DNA from: Rosa chinensis
Lineage: Eukaryota; Streptophyta; Magnoliopsida; Rosales; Rosaceae
Direction of reading: 5' to 3'
NCBI RefSeq assembly: GCF_002994745.2
Contig: NC_037089.1
Span: forward strand, 14,030,141 to 14,094,140
DNA: 64,000 nt
The notes beneath the pieces are model-generated. The model worked only from the letters and a program-made list of their open reading frames with translations. It searched no databases and was not told where the DNA came from. The translations under genes and the position numbers were made by a program. This document shows positions 35,692-48,276 of the stretch, piece by piece; the stretch's first letter is position 1; the number at the start of each line of letters is the position of its first letter.

Positions 35692-38035
35692 TAATCAGTT
35701 AACGGTTTGGGCACAGCATGGCCGGGTCGCTCCAAGCCTTCTTTTGCGAGCGTGAGACCCCACTGTGCCAGTTCAGAGGCCGTCACCCCTGTGGGGCGGC
35801 CCTTATCGTCGATGCCACTAACCTGCAATGGAGTGATAGGTTCCAAATAGTATCTGGCATCTACATAATTTGCGGAGACTGGAAACGGACGGGGATCGGC
35901 TGGGACCACCTCTGCCGTGTCTGTTTCTCTATTCCACATAACCAACTCTTGGTGAAGTGTCGACGGAACACAGTAACTCCGATGGATCCAATCCCTCCCC
36001 AAAATGGCGCTGTAGGCCGCATAACAATCCGTCACGAAGAAAGCATAGACTCCCTCTGCTGGTCCGACTTTAATACGCAAGAACAATAGCCCTAGGGTTT
36101 TGGTGACAGTTCCTGCAAATTTTTTAGCGCAAGAGATGTGGATTGGATTTTCTCCCGCTTGATTCCAAGCAAGTGCATGGTCCGAGTAGTGACAACATTA
36201 ACGGCCGCTCCAGTGTCAATCATGATTTTGCTGACTTTGACACCACCGATATCTGCCGTAATGTATAGCGGCCGCATGTGTTGGACCATGGCTGGTGTTG
36301 GCTTAGAGAAATGCATGAGCAACCTTTTGTCTGGAACCCCCGCTGGTTCTGGTAAGGCTCCGTCTTCTACCGGAGTTGCGGCTGCGGACGTGACCTACAA
36401 TGGTTGCGCACCCTCTTCGTCTGTCTCCTCCACGCAACACTGGGCAGCGACCGGCAAGGCATATCTCGCGGGGAGCACATAAACCATGTTGCAAGAAACA
36501 TTATCTGGTTCAGTCCCCTCCATGTTGACATCCAGATCAATCTTGGGTTCTTCCAATGGGATATCAGTCTGGAACTGCCGAGCCAAGCGATCTACCAGCG
36601 ACTCTTCTGTAAGGCCTTCTACCTGACAGTGTTCAGGCCCTTGTGACTCGATTTCTTGCTCAAGTACCAACGGCTTAGGGTTTTCCGGTTCCCTACATTC
36701 TTCTGGGGCGGAAAGGATCACACTTTGGACTTTCTTAGGTCGCCATTGCAAAGTGCTAACCACTCTGTCCTTGCCCCCCAGTCTGTCGAAGACTGAAGCT
36801 TTGACCGCCGGTGCTTCATGGGAGAGTCTGCGCCGAACGTGCGGTCGCCGAGTTGGCGTGCTGTTCCTTTGGGTAGGCGGCGGTGAGATCTCTTTAGTAA
36901 TCCTGCAAAACACACTGGGCTTTGAAGCTCCCATTAGCGAATCTGTTTGCTTGTCAAGACCACGAAGAGGTCTTAGTGGTTTAGCGGCCAGTGCCTCAAG
37001 CTCTTTCTGGTATCGTTCAGGCGACTTGACCAATTGGGAAGGTTTGATTAGGCCTTGATCTAAGGCCTCTAGAGTGCGCTTGGCTTCACCGAAACGGCGC
37101 TGCAGCTTCCTCTTTCTGGACGGGCTAATCTCCACTGCCTTCCCCTTTTCCCTGGTGTACCATCTACCTTCTTTGATGGGATTAGCTGCTGCAGGTGGTA
37201 TATAGGGCTTGGTCAAAACATCCTTGCATTCACTTCTGACCTTTTCCCGCTCTGGTTCTTTCGCGGTTGCTTTTAATTTCAGGAATAAATTGGAATCTCT
37301 GGGAGGAGGTGGTGTCACTTTCCCCCGTTCCCTCGGGCTGGTAGGCTGATAGTTCCGCGATGGGGAAGTCCACTTAACTGGTGGTAGAGAACCAAAGCGA
37401 AATGTCTGCTCAACTTCTTCATGTGGCGTTTGGATACCACATTCCTCTTTACATCGCGAACAAAGAACCACAGGTGAGGCCTGCTTGGTCGTCGCAATTT
37501 TATCCTTAACAGATGCCTCACCTGCGGCGGATTTATAACCCTGTTCGCTTGGGGCCAAATCCAGTGTCGGTTTCCGTTGCTGCTTCCTGCTCCAGTCTAT
37601 GTTGACCATATTAACCCCAGTATCAGGGAAGGGGTCCACATTCACTAGTGCCGTCGCGGTGACTGGAGCTTCGACCTGCAAGTTACCGTTATTAAGCCAT
37701 ACCTGAATTTGGTCCTTAAGTTTTACGCAGTCCGCAGTGTTGTGGTTCCACAGGTTATGGAACTTGCAGTATTTCTTTCCTTTCAACTGCTCTGGCCGCG
37801 GAAACGGCCCAAAATCAGTTTTTACCATCTTCGCAGCAATCATTTCGTCGAGAATCTCGTGCGCTTTGTTGGCATCGTAGGTATATGCCGCGAACTCCGG
37901 CTTAGTGAAAGCCATTGACTTGAGCTTAACAGGCTCCTTGGACATCTTCAACTGTTTCAAAGATGAGCTTTTCTTCCCAGTCAGTTCATAGGCAGCTATA
38001 TCATTATCCTCTTCATCTTCATCGTCCTGGCTCAT
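35691..38035 (-). pseudogene. Tat-1 gag C-terminal part and protease
   Basis: Same frame as the upstream gag. It contains a CHHC-like knuckle (YCKFHNLWNHNTADCVKLKD, about 37710-37790), a long basic, Pro-rich linker, a stop at 36395, and then an aspartic protease with MIDTGAAVNVV (about 36210-36240). A frame change follows in an A6 run near 36120; the protease C-terminal half, including AILGRDWIH, continues in the new frame (36086-35691). These breaks would prevent a full gag-pro product unless bypassed. Confidence 0.85.
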
Positions 38036-38077
38036 CTCTGGCGTACCGCGGTGATAATAAGGGTCGTAAGTGGTCGG

Positions 38078-39805
38078 CTAGTAGCTCAGGGCCGCTACCG
38101 TACGGTGTTTACCGGGCACATACGTTCCTTTAGAAGCGTTCTTCCTTGCATCTGTTTCTCGAAGGAGATGCTCAAAACTGCCTACTTCTGTGATGAGTTC
38201 CCCCATCGACTGTATCATGCTGCCATGCTGCTTCTTTCTTTGCCGGGGTTCCAAGCCTTTAACCGCCAACTTGACCAACTCCTTCTCGGGCAGAATGACG
38301 TTCAGTTTGGCTTTCTGGGTTTGAAAGCGCTGAAGATAAGAGACTGCTGATTCTGCGGGCTGTTGGGCCATCTGAGTAAGAGAGGCCAGATCTACCTCAG
38401 GCTCAATATTCCCAAAAGTTGCCCGGAAAAGTAGTTCCATCGCCGGCCAATCCGTTACTGTCCCTGGCCTAAGTTTAGAGAACCATCTGAAGGCAGCGCC
38501 GGATAGGGAGGTACCAAAGATCCTGCACTTGAGGACGTCATCGTTCTGATATTGGCCGCATTGCACCCTAAATCTGGCCAGATGAGTGGCCGCATCTTCC
38601 GTGTCCTCCCCTGAAAAAGTAGTAAAAATAATGTTCTTATAACCTCGAGGGAAAGGTGCGAGCATGATGTTTGGCGGGAAAGGTCCTTCGTACACTCCAT
38701 CTGGCTGGGCCCTAGGGTTTGCCATTCTGATCATCTCCTCCACCTCGTCCCGTCTCACGTAATCCGGACCCGGAGGTGGAGGGGGTATCACCAAAGCTCG
38801 GTGAGCAGTTTGCTCAGGGGCTATCTGGTTTACTATTGTTGATCCTTCCCCGCCATGTACAGTGCGGGTAGCCGTTTTTGGCGGGAGAGTCACTGCAGGA
38901 AGAATTTCTTCCTTTGACAGAGCGGTTATCTTGACCGGAGTGCCAGTTTGGTCGAGCGCATAATAGCTTCCTGGCAGTTCTTGATATGTTATTTCCGCTC
39001 CGTCACTGTCATACTGGACTAAAGTCGCAGGTTCTGACGCAGCTCCTGTACTTTTCGAGGCTTGATGCTTCCTGGCAGCCTGTCCACCTGATGAAGCAAC
39101 CTTTTCCTTACCGCCAGGAATAACCAAGGCCTGCTCCTTGTTCTTCGATGGAGTAGCAGCAGCCATCGTCGACGAAGAACCGACGTTCTGGTTGGCCTTG
39201 TCGCGCTGATTTGGTGGCACGTACTTGCCTGAACCGGACGACTGGCCAAGAGAACCAAGGATGGTATTAGGGTCTCCTAAAGCCGTGTGCATCACCTCCT
39301 TCGCGTGGTTCAATTCAGCTCTCTGCATAGCCACTTCAGTTGCCAAGTTGGCCCCTTCCTTGCGGAGATCAGCAATGTTCGATGTGGTTTGCTTGGAATG
39401 ATCTGCTATAGCATTCAGAATTGTCTTATGACGCTCATCTTGTGCGGCAGCGATAGTTATAGCTTGCGCTTTCAAGGCGCTCTCTGTCTGTGTGACCTGC
39501 TGCCTGGTATTCTCCGCATAAAGAGTCATGCGCTGTTCCAACTCGCGGAGGAGCTTCTCTGATTTCGCGGTTTCTCTGGCTAGATCCGCGTCCACCTTCT
39601 TGCGATGGTTATCGACATTCTCCATAAGGATCGCGATAGTCTCATCGACGGTTGCTCCCTCCGGGATAGGCTTTGAAACAAAAGCCTCTTCCGCTTCCAC
39701 TACAGCGTTGACAGTGGAAGGACTAACAGGCTCGCTAGCCTGATTAGTGTTGACGCTCTGACCTTCAGTTGCGGCCAAGTGATTCTCACTTTGCGAAGTT
39801 GACAT
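38078..39805 (-). pseudogene. Tat-1 gag (capsid)
   Basis: 575-codon frame from ATG 39805 (MSTSQSENHLAATEG). The N-terminal half is charged and coiled-coil-like; the C-terminal third is a Retrotrans_gag domain with AAFRWFSKLRPGTVTDW and LLFRATF. It ends at a TAG (38078), and the same frame reopens at 38035 with the knuckle region, so the stop may split one original gag. It forms the particle shell in this family. Confidence 0.88.
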
Positions 39806-39992
39806 ACTGGATGATTGAGCCTGCAGAGAGAATCGTTGCGTTACTTGTTCCTCAGATAGACCACGACAGTCCGCACGAGAATGCGATCTGTAGCTGGAGG
39901 TCTTATGCTTTGGGCAGCTAGCGTAGCCTTTTTGGTAAGGGTTATTGCTAGACTTCCCAATGGTTGCGTTCAGAAAGAAACCCTAGTATGTT

Positions 39993-40010
39993 GTCCCACT
40001 GGGCATGCCA
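39993..40010 (-). other. Primer binding site, Tat-1
   Basis: Minus strand TGGCATGCCCAGTGGGAC, three bases from the 5' LTR. 16 of 18 bases agree with the site of Gypsy-4. I cannot assign the priming tRNA. Confidence 0.75.
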
Positions 40011-40013
40011 AAA

Positions 40014-41036
40014 TGTTTGGCTCCAAAACCAGCTGGTGTGCAAACAGTCTCTTTTGGGCGAGTGGTTGCGCAGGCGTGCCAGCACCGCGGGGTGCAGTCG
40101 TTGGGGTAGTCCCGTGACCTGACTTCTTCTTCAAGCGCTGTGGACGAGGAGAGCACCAACCTCGTCACAGGGTTCTTTTCTTGCCTTCCGGAGAAGGACT
40201 TCTTGCCTTACGCGGGTAAGGGCTTTGGTTGTGGTCTCTTTGCGTTCACCAAATCGATACTCAACGTTGAGAGGCTGAGCAGAGCAATCACTGGGAAGTT
40301 TGAGAGAAGCACGGGTTTGCTAAAGAGTGACTTTAGCTTCGCTGGGTGCGAGGGCGTTACCCTTGCTTCGCTGGAAGTAACAGTGGCGGTTGTGCTCGCA
40401 GTCGGCTCCTGGAGAGACTGGGACTGGAAGTACGGTCGCCGGGTTGAACTGGTGAGGCTGACAGTCGGCTCGCGAGGAGACTAGGACTGGCGGGCGGTCA
40501 CCGGGTTTCAACGAGGTTGAGGATTTGCTCCGGGGAGGCTTTGTAATCGCTGGGATTGATTGATTAGAGAGAGATCGCTTTCTGTATTGTCTTTAGCCTC
40601 TATATATAGGCTATTGCAGATTCATTGTCCAAATAGGAATGAAATACTATATTTTAGGCCACAGTTATTGGCCTTGAATCAAATCAAAACTCTTAATAGT
40701 TTTGATATCTATCGTAAGCGATAATTAATGTTATCCGCCTCTGTCGTCGCTAGAATGTAGGCGAGTATCGGCCAGAGAAACATTTTGCCTTTTAGAATCC
40801 TAGACGTGATCGCTGGATGCGAGCAGTAGGATGCGCACGTATCAAGTGCAAATATATCTTCGCGCCCTTCTGAGTGCTCAAATCTTCATGCAATTAATGA
40901 TGATATCTCCTTATGAGATACGGGATAAGCGGCATCACGACCCAAGTCCATGTAATCCCATTTTGGGCCGCAAGTATCGGCCCACTGGCTCAGACCCACT
41001 AAAGGATTTTGCCAAACTTACTTTTGGGCTCAAACA
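40014..41036 (-). repeat. Tat-1 5' LTR (right)
   Basis: 1023 bp, same ends as the left LTR. Differences seen by eye: near 40140, 40325, 40875 and 41004. Confidence 0.95.
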
Positions 41037-41216
41037 TAATCCTCCAACACTGTTTTAGCTTGTAGGGAAAGACTACAAGCTTCTAGATATCCCAAGTTCT
41101 CTTTAATTGCAAATCAGAGTACTTTTGAGTTCCAAATTGCAAATTAGAATTGTGCCTCGTTGCATAGATGAAAATAGTATCTGAAACATGTAGATAATAT
41201 AGCGGATTGCTCTGTC

Positions 41217-43575
41217 TTATTCAATGTACGTAAAACCAAAAGTGAACTCACCGAGGCCAAAATCTTCAATTTTCAGCAGGCCATTGCTGAAGAATATATT
41301 TGCCTTCTTAATGTCTCCATGCATGATATTGTGACCATGAATGTGTTTTAGGCCTTTTGCGGTTTCCATGAAAATGTGTGCACATTCTTCCAGCGTAAGT
41401 GCTCCAGCCTTCATCTTTTGCTTAGCACAACAACAGTAAAGTGTTAACTCCATAAATTCATGTAATTATCAAGATAAAAGGTTACCAGTGCAGTCAGTTG
41501 CACCTTCAATTGAACTATGCTATTACACACTATAATGTGAATCTCATGCAATTTTTCCTTTGTCTAAAAACTGCATTGTTGTGCTTGCAGGAACAAAAGA
41601 CCAAGTCAAAATTAGTTTCTGTAGACCAAGTAAAAATTTGTTTTGTCTGTAGACTAAAGTAGTAAGTTATCTTGGGTGCAAAAAGGTTTTAGGAATTAGT
41701 TGCTTGAAATGATATCATTCTCTCCCTCCCTTCATCTTAGAGTGGTAGGGAGGATAGTATGTAGTTTTATTTTGAAATTTTTATGGAGTACTCTTTTTGC
41801 CTCTCACTCGGAATTACCGAGCGATGTTTTGACAAGGCCCATTGCTATCCCATTCGCTGTAAGGTGATTGGAAGTTATCAGTGGAATTCATTTTCTGATA
41901 AAACCAAATTTACTTGTTGCATGAGATGAAATATTTATGAATGATAAATGTGCAGAATATATAGATTCTTTTAGATATGAATCTGTTGCTTTAACTGAGG
42001 AGCGGTCACATAGCTCCTGCTGAATGTACAGGCATGGTTGGTCTGTTTCAATTGGAGGTTGGTATTTGAGGAAAGATCCATTAGAAAGGAACGATCATCA
42101 AAGGTTTCAATTCACAATTTCATCAAAGGAACGATCTACATGCACCACAATAAAAAAGCAGAGGCAAAAAGTATAATGTTTTTTATTTATTTATTTATTT
42201 TTTTAAATAAAAATATTATTAAAAGAAGAGGAAAAAGACAAAAAAGGAAGAGGGGGACATCAACCAAAACCCCTTTCAAAGAATTGAAAAGAAGGCTGAG
42301 AAGGAAAAAGGAGAGTACCAGCCACACAAATACACCATATAATTAAGCAAACTATAGGTGACTATGCAGCAACAAATAAAAGAAGCCACCAGCTTCATGC
42401 TTCATAATTAAACCAGTGAGCCCATGCAGCATCATATCCAAGTACTACCAAACTTTGCATTTTGAGTAAGAGATCGGTACCGCAAGACAGCCCAGCAGTG
42501 CAATTTCTCAATATATTATTAATCAAGCAGCTGAGGAGGACATTTGCGAAGCAGCCCGTCCCACTGCATAAAACAGAGCAGCACCTCCCATAGAGCAAAA
42601 CAGAGCAGCTTGCGCAGGGTGGATTCCCATTTAAACCAATTAAGAAGATCTATAATAGGGGAAGCCCTGTGCATCCATATGCAAGTAAGGGTAGACTTCA
42701 GGAGGTGGATTGTCATACCACACCAGAGAGGAGGAGACCAATCCCATATTAGCAAATCTATCATCCACCGAGTTCCCTTCACGAAGAACATGTGAGTAAG
42801 TGAAAGACATGCTCCGAGCTCTTGTCAAACAGCTGAACCAAGCAACACGAAGGGGCCAAGGAGGAGTAAAAGAAGAGGATGAAAGGCATTGAACAGCCGC
42901 CATAGAACCACTTTCTAACCATAGGTGATGCCACATTGCCACCTAAACTTAAAGGCAAACTCAATTCCAATAATAATTGCCATAAGCTCAGAGAAGAAAG
43001 CTGTATGTGTCCCTAATCCTTGACAGAAACCGCCTATAAAACGACCAAAACTGTCCCTAAATACCCCACCACATTCTGCTGGGCCAGGATTCCCTTTAGC
43101 CAAACCATCAGTGTTCAGCTTAAGCCAAGGAGGGATGGGAGGATGCCAGAGAACAAGCCGCGGCGCTGCACGATGTTTGACAACTAGAGCCACACCCAAG
43201 CTTGAGAGTAAATTCAAGTCAAAAACACCATTGGCATGACCAAGAGTATGTGGGGCAATAAATCTAATCCAGGCCTTAATCGAACAGAAAACCTGCATAA
43301 GGGACGGCTGCTTATTCTCAAACCGAAGCTTGTTACGGGATTTCCAAATTGCCATTAGAGCGAAGAGACCACTTGCAAGCCATAAATTCTTAAGTTGAGG
43401 AGAGAATGCTTTGCTCATGAAAGAGTCCCAGAAGTCAAGAAGAAGGCCATGAGATGGTAAGTACGTACCATAGCAACAAGCAAGCCATTGCCACACATGT
43501 TGAGCAAAAGAACAATTAACAAATAAGTGAGGTAAAAACATGCGTAGAATTTGTGGATTTTCGGCTTCCATTGTG
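41217..43575 (-). pseudogene. Second kinase copy, broken
   Basis: Paralogue of the kinase at 20634-22924. Recognisable: exon-1-like MEAEN with upstream leader and promoter similarity (43550-43740), exon-6-like sequence with CLYIQQELC (about 42000-42070), and the catalytic-loop exon (about 41252-41425) with HGDIKKANIFF and DFGL. The last exon is not found, other exons are missing or unrecognisable, and a LINE fragment splits exon 1 from the rest. The catalytic loop keeps the lysine that kinase 1 has lost. The Tat-1 insertion lies about 180 bp from the catalytic exon. Confidence 0.82.
42180..43548 (-). mobile_element. 5'-truncated LINE with RNase H domain
   Basis: The minus-strand frame (43560 to 42915) starts with the end of a zf-RVT region (PHLFVNCSFAQHVWQWL), then an RNase H core (LKLNTDGLAKGNPGPAECGG, ELMAIIIGIEFA). 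After a frameshift near 42935 the RNase H end follows (LWLESGSMAAVQ, HVLREGNSVDDRFANMG). The middle catalytic Asp is Ser here (LESGS for LESDS). The 3' end near 42180-42205 is an A/T-rich tail reading as A runs on the minus strand. No clear target duplication found. Confidence 0.8.
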
Positions 43576-43750
43576 AAATCTTGCTTTGATCGTTGAACTG
43601 AGCTCAGTGAGGAAAAGAAAAACCTAATTTCAAATCTCGGAGAGAGGGAGAGATAGGAGTGTTTTGGCTCTGGCTTTACTGTTTGGCTCGATTTTGAAAA
43701 TGAGGCGGGAGGTTTATAAAGCCTCACGATCGGCTCGGGTTTATACAGCC

Positions 43751-44180
43751 AAAGCAGCACAAAATTGCTCATGGTTTAGTGGACATAGGCTGTAGGTACA
43801 GGAATTTGTTGAGTGGTGATGGGGTTGCACACATAGAACTGGTTAGTTCCCGACTTCAATAACAGTAGCAATCCATTGCAATAATCTAGATTCTCTTCAA
43901 GATCATATTCATCATCATCCCATTCATAATATCGATATATCTGCCACTTTATCTTTGATCTCCTAAAAGCGCCAGTTGAGTCATTAAAAAAAAGTAGAGA
44001 CAGCTAGTGCATGCGTGTGATTTCAAGGTTATCTTCCATGACATGATAATTATATAGAGAAATATATTCATGCGAGGCAAATAAGATGATTCCTTGTCCC
44101 TGGGGCTACGCATGTTATGACTCAAAGGGGACTAGATGGTGACGAAGTATAGACCCAAAGGAGGCGATTGCACATAAAAT
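43751..44180 (-). pseudogene. F-box gene relic, 430 bp
   Basis: Aligns colinearly with 8500-8920 of the intact F-box gene: shared blocks AGCAATCCATTGCA, TTGCACACATA, AACTG-TTAGTTCCCGA and CCCAAAGGAGGCGA. It covers the N-terminal third of the protein, after the F-box itself. Indels and stops interrupt it. Confidence 0.85.
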
Positions 44181-44429
44181 GGGGTATTTCACTCCTCCCT
44201 AGCTATTTTACAATAAACATTATATTTTATTTTATAGTATATTATCATCACATGTTCACAGTCTACACTATAAAAAGACAAAACTTCAGATACTAAAAAT
44301 AAAAATATGGAGTGTAGATTTCACTCTCCCATAAAATCTTTGCACTCAAACATCAGAAAATAGTCGGTGCCTTCTCTCCACCCACAATTGAGGGAGCCTC
44401 TTGGAGGAGGGGGGGGGATTATCTTCAAT

Positions 44430-47400
44430 AAATGCAAATAGACTCTTTAGTGGTAGAACTCACACCACTAGTCCCTCAAATATGTGTAATGATAGCTTTT
44501 AACCATATACACTCACGAACCGCCTCATGTAGAACAATGATTTCAGAGTGGTTCGAGGAGGTAATCACAAGGGTTTGCTTGGTTGATCTCCAAGATATCG
44601 CTGTGTTCCCAATGGTAAATACATAGCTAGTTTGGGAACAATCTTTATGTGGGTCAGAGAGGTACTCAGCATCAGCAAAATCAACGCAAAATCAACCAAA
44701 ACATTATTTGGGGTTTCGGTGTAGTGAGTGGCGCTTTCTCCATCAACATTTCCTTTGGGGATAGAAGTTCCATATGCAGCCACTCTTGTCTCTCTGCAGA
44801 AAAAGAACAGTCCCAAGTCAATGGTTTCTTTTATGTATCGGAAAATATTCTTGATATCATACCAGTGACGCTGCTTTGGCGCTGAGCTAAATCTAGTTAA
44901 CAAGTTCACTGAGAATGCAATATCTGGTCGAGTGCATTGGGCTAAATACAATAATGCTCCTATTGCACTTACATAGGGAATTTCATCTCCCAACACCTCT
45001 TCGTCATCTTCGTTTAGATGAAATGGATCTTTCTTTGCATCCAAACTTCGACCGGTCGTGAGAGTGCTAGCAGGATGTGCTTTGTCCATGTTAAATCCCC
45101 TGAGCATCTTTTGGACATACCCAGACTGGTGGATTAATATTCCACAAACTTGGTGCTCTAGTTCAAGGCCTAAACATAATCGAGTTTTTCCAAGATCTTT
45201 CATCTCAAACTCGGATTTCAAGTAGCTCGCGGTTTCTCTTAATTAATCAAGAGTATCTATTATGTTCATATCATCGACATATACAGCTACAATTGCAAAT
45301 CCGGAACTTGTTTTCTTTATGAATATGTAGGGGCATAATTTATCGTTCTTATATCCTTTCCCAATCAAGTAGTCACTTAGATAGGTATACCACATTTGCC
45401 TGGATTGTTTCAATCCGTAAAGTAAGCATTTCAACCTAATTGCAAACGCACTCCGTAATTTAGAGTCACTTGATTTGGGTAATGTAAGGCCATCATGCAC
45501 TTTTATATATATATCTCTGAATCAAGATCCCCATAGAGATATGCAGTAACCACATCCATGAGCTGCATTTCCAGTCCTTCGGAAACTACCAAGCTAACTA
45601 AGTAGTGAAACGTTATAACGTCCATTACAGGAGAGTATGTCTCTTCGTAGTCAATTCCAAGGCGTTGTGAGAAATCTTGTGCCACAAGGCGAGCATTGAC
45701 CTCAGGACTTCATTTTACTCTTTCTGACAAAAACACATTTATGTTCTATAGGCTTTACACTCGGTGGGGTTAGCACTACCAGACTAAATACCTGTCTCTT
45801 TGCTAGAGAATCTAGTTCTGCTTGGATTGCTTCTTTCCATTTAGGCCAATCTGCTATTTGTTGACATTCTGCAATAGAGCGTGGTTCGATATCATTGTGC
45901 TCTATGATTTCTTGAGCAACATTGTATGCAAATACATCATCAATGTGTATAGAAGATCTTTCCATCAACTCATACTCACTCTCATAATCCATTGAGATTT
46001 CTTTGTTCTCTGGAATCATTTCAAACATTAGAACGTTCTCCAGTATTGATTCATGGACATAACTATAATCAGAGACAATCTCATGAGAGGGATTCTCCAC
46101 ATTGATGATTAATGGATCGGTTTGTGCCTTACTAACCCTCTTCTTCCTTGGGTGACTGTCAGTCAAACCAAATGGCCTCCCCCTCTTCCTTTGGGGAGCT
46201 ACGGCCTCAATCATATACCTCCACTAAGTGTGGCTACAGCGCCTCTATCTGCGTCACCGTGCCCCTTGTTGGGGACTTCTAACCTTGTAGGCACATTCAT
46301 AGCTGGTATATGTGATCTCGTCACTTTTGCCATATCAGTAAACGTATCAGGCATCGAATCTGCTATGTTATGAAGATCGATTATTCTTTTCACGTCACTT
46401 TCACATTGTGAAGTGTGGGGATCAAAATGAGACAGAGTGGGGACAAACAATGACAAATCCTGTCATTCCCTTGGAAAAACCTTTTCCCTATCTCCCCCTA
46501 ACGATGGGAATAAGACTATCTCATCAAAGTGAAAATCCGCAAATCTAGCGGTAAAGAGATCGCCTGTCAAGGATTCCAAATAGCGGATAATGGTTAGAGA
46601 TTCATATCTAACATAAATACCTAATTGTCTCTGAGGACCCATTTTTCTGCACTGTGGGGGAGCAATAGGTCTATATACTATGCAACTAAATATGCGTAAG
46701 TGTGAAATGTCAGGCTCATATTTAGTTACCAACTGGTACGCAGAAAATGGTTGGATAGTAGTGTGTCTGAAACGAATAAATAAAGTTGCGTGCAATATTG
46801 CATAACCTTAGGAAGATATAGGCCGGTTAGTGCTCATAACCAGTGCCCTAGCCACTATTTGTAGCCTTTTGATGGTGGCTTCTGCGAGACAATTTTGTGT
46901 ATGCACATGGGGTACAGGATGCTCTACATCGATCCCAATATACATGCAATACTCATCAAATGGTTTTGATGTAAACTCTCCAACGTTGTCAAGCCTTATA
47001 TACTTGATAGGGTGATCAGGGTGTTGACCCTTTAAATGTACAATCTGTGTTAGGAGTTTTGCAAATGCAACATTTCTTGTAGACAATAATGCGACATGTG
47101 ACCAGCGTGTCGAAGCATCCACCAGAACCACAAAGTACTTGAATGGTTCACATTCTGGATGGATTGGTCCACATATATCTCCTTGTATCCTTTGTAAGAA
47201 TAGAGTGTTTTGTTTTGTATCTTTAGCATATGAAGGTCTCGATCCTGTTTTTGCTAAAGAGTAGGTTTTGCAAAACGAGTCATGTGCCTTTGAAATAGTC
47301 AATGAGGCATAATGGGAGAGAGGTAGTGCTTCTGGTACTTCAGAAGGTAATGACTGCATTTGAGCAGTACTAGGACTGACACCTTGCAGTGTGGCGGATT

Positions 47401-48001
47401 TTTGTCCCATTTTATCTTTCACTTGAAAGAATGGATGTCCGTGTGAGTTCTTTAAAATACGTATTGTCATGTCACAACCAGGGTGCCCTATGCAGTCATG
47501 CCAAAGCCTGTATGAGTCAGTGTCCCACATTTCATTGTTAGTGACAACATAGGATTCAATGATCCGAATAGTAGTGAGGTACAGTCTACTAGATTGACTC
47601 ATTAGTTTCTCTAAAATGCATTTCCTTCCATATTCATTAGATGTAATATAAAGGTATTCGGTTCCATTCTCACAGTAGGTTTCTATATGATAACCTTTGA
47701 CACAAATATCTTTGAAACTTAACAAGGTTCGATTAGCTCTTAGTGCATACAGAGCGTCTGTGACTTTAAATATTGTCTCGTTAGGCAGCAAAAATTTGGC
47801 AGTTCCTCGCCCTTTTATTGCTTGTGATGATCCAAATATCGTAGTCACAGAGGAATTATAGGCTATTAATTCAATGAATAATTGCCTATTCCTTAATATG
47901 ATGTGGGTAGTCCCACTATCAACTAAGCACTCAAGTTCTCCTCCATTCATTCCTACAAGTAAATGAGAGGTATTATTAAATATTTCAAAAATATATCTCA
48001 T
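44430..48001 (-). pseudogene. Copia-3 pol, broken
   Basis: The longest open piece (48001-46808) holds the protease (CLVDSGTTHIIL), the pre-integrase WHDCIGHPG motif and an integrase core (GDICGPIHP, VDASTRWSH, TQNCLAEATIKR; a normal NG-AE has become NC-AE). Pieces at 46795-46463, 46214-45702, 45685-45503, 45500-45243 and 45221-44565 continue through RT (YGLKQSRQMWY, YVDDMNII) to RNase H, in several frames. RNase H similarity continues to about 44430 (HSEIIVLHEA). Confidence 0.88.
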
Positions 48002-48276
48002 ATTCTTTTAGAGTATTTCTATTTAGGTAGAATGATAATCTTTTCATTCTAATTTTTTTTTCTTCTAGATGTATTACTTTACATCCTTATAGTGCTATTT
48101 CGAACCATGTATATGTGTGTGGTAAATAAAATCGAATAAATTCAATGCTTCAGAATAAAATATGAAATTTATTAATAAGCCAACGATAATCAAATCAAGG
48201 TCTTGTTCAGAAATCTAGTTCATCAAACCATTATTTAAATAAACTTTAAGACCAAGCAATAGTCTTATTAAAAAGA

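Larger units (their letters stand above)
26242..41036 (-). mobile_element. Tat-1: Tat-lineage Gypsy retrotransposon with antisense PMD gene
   Basis: 14,795 bp between exact TAATC duplications (26237-26241, 41037-41041). LTRs are 1023 bp each and differ at about four positions by eye. gag, protease, RT, RNase H, a second archaeal-type RNase H and integrase run on the minus strand, so the right LTR is the 5' LTR. The double RNase H is the mark of the Tat lineage, whose members often carry an extra 3' region with antisense ORFs. Here the 4.7-kb 3' region holds a spliced plant mobile domain gene in antisense (27481-30785). It inserted next to the second kinase copy. Confidence 0.95.

Noticed and set aside
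42038..42346. Plus-strand Lys/Arg-rich ORF
   Set aside because: Covers the A/T-rich tail of the LINE and kinase pseudogene sequence; compositional artefact.
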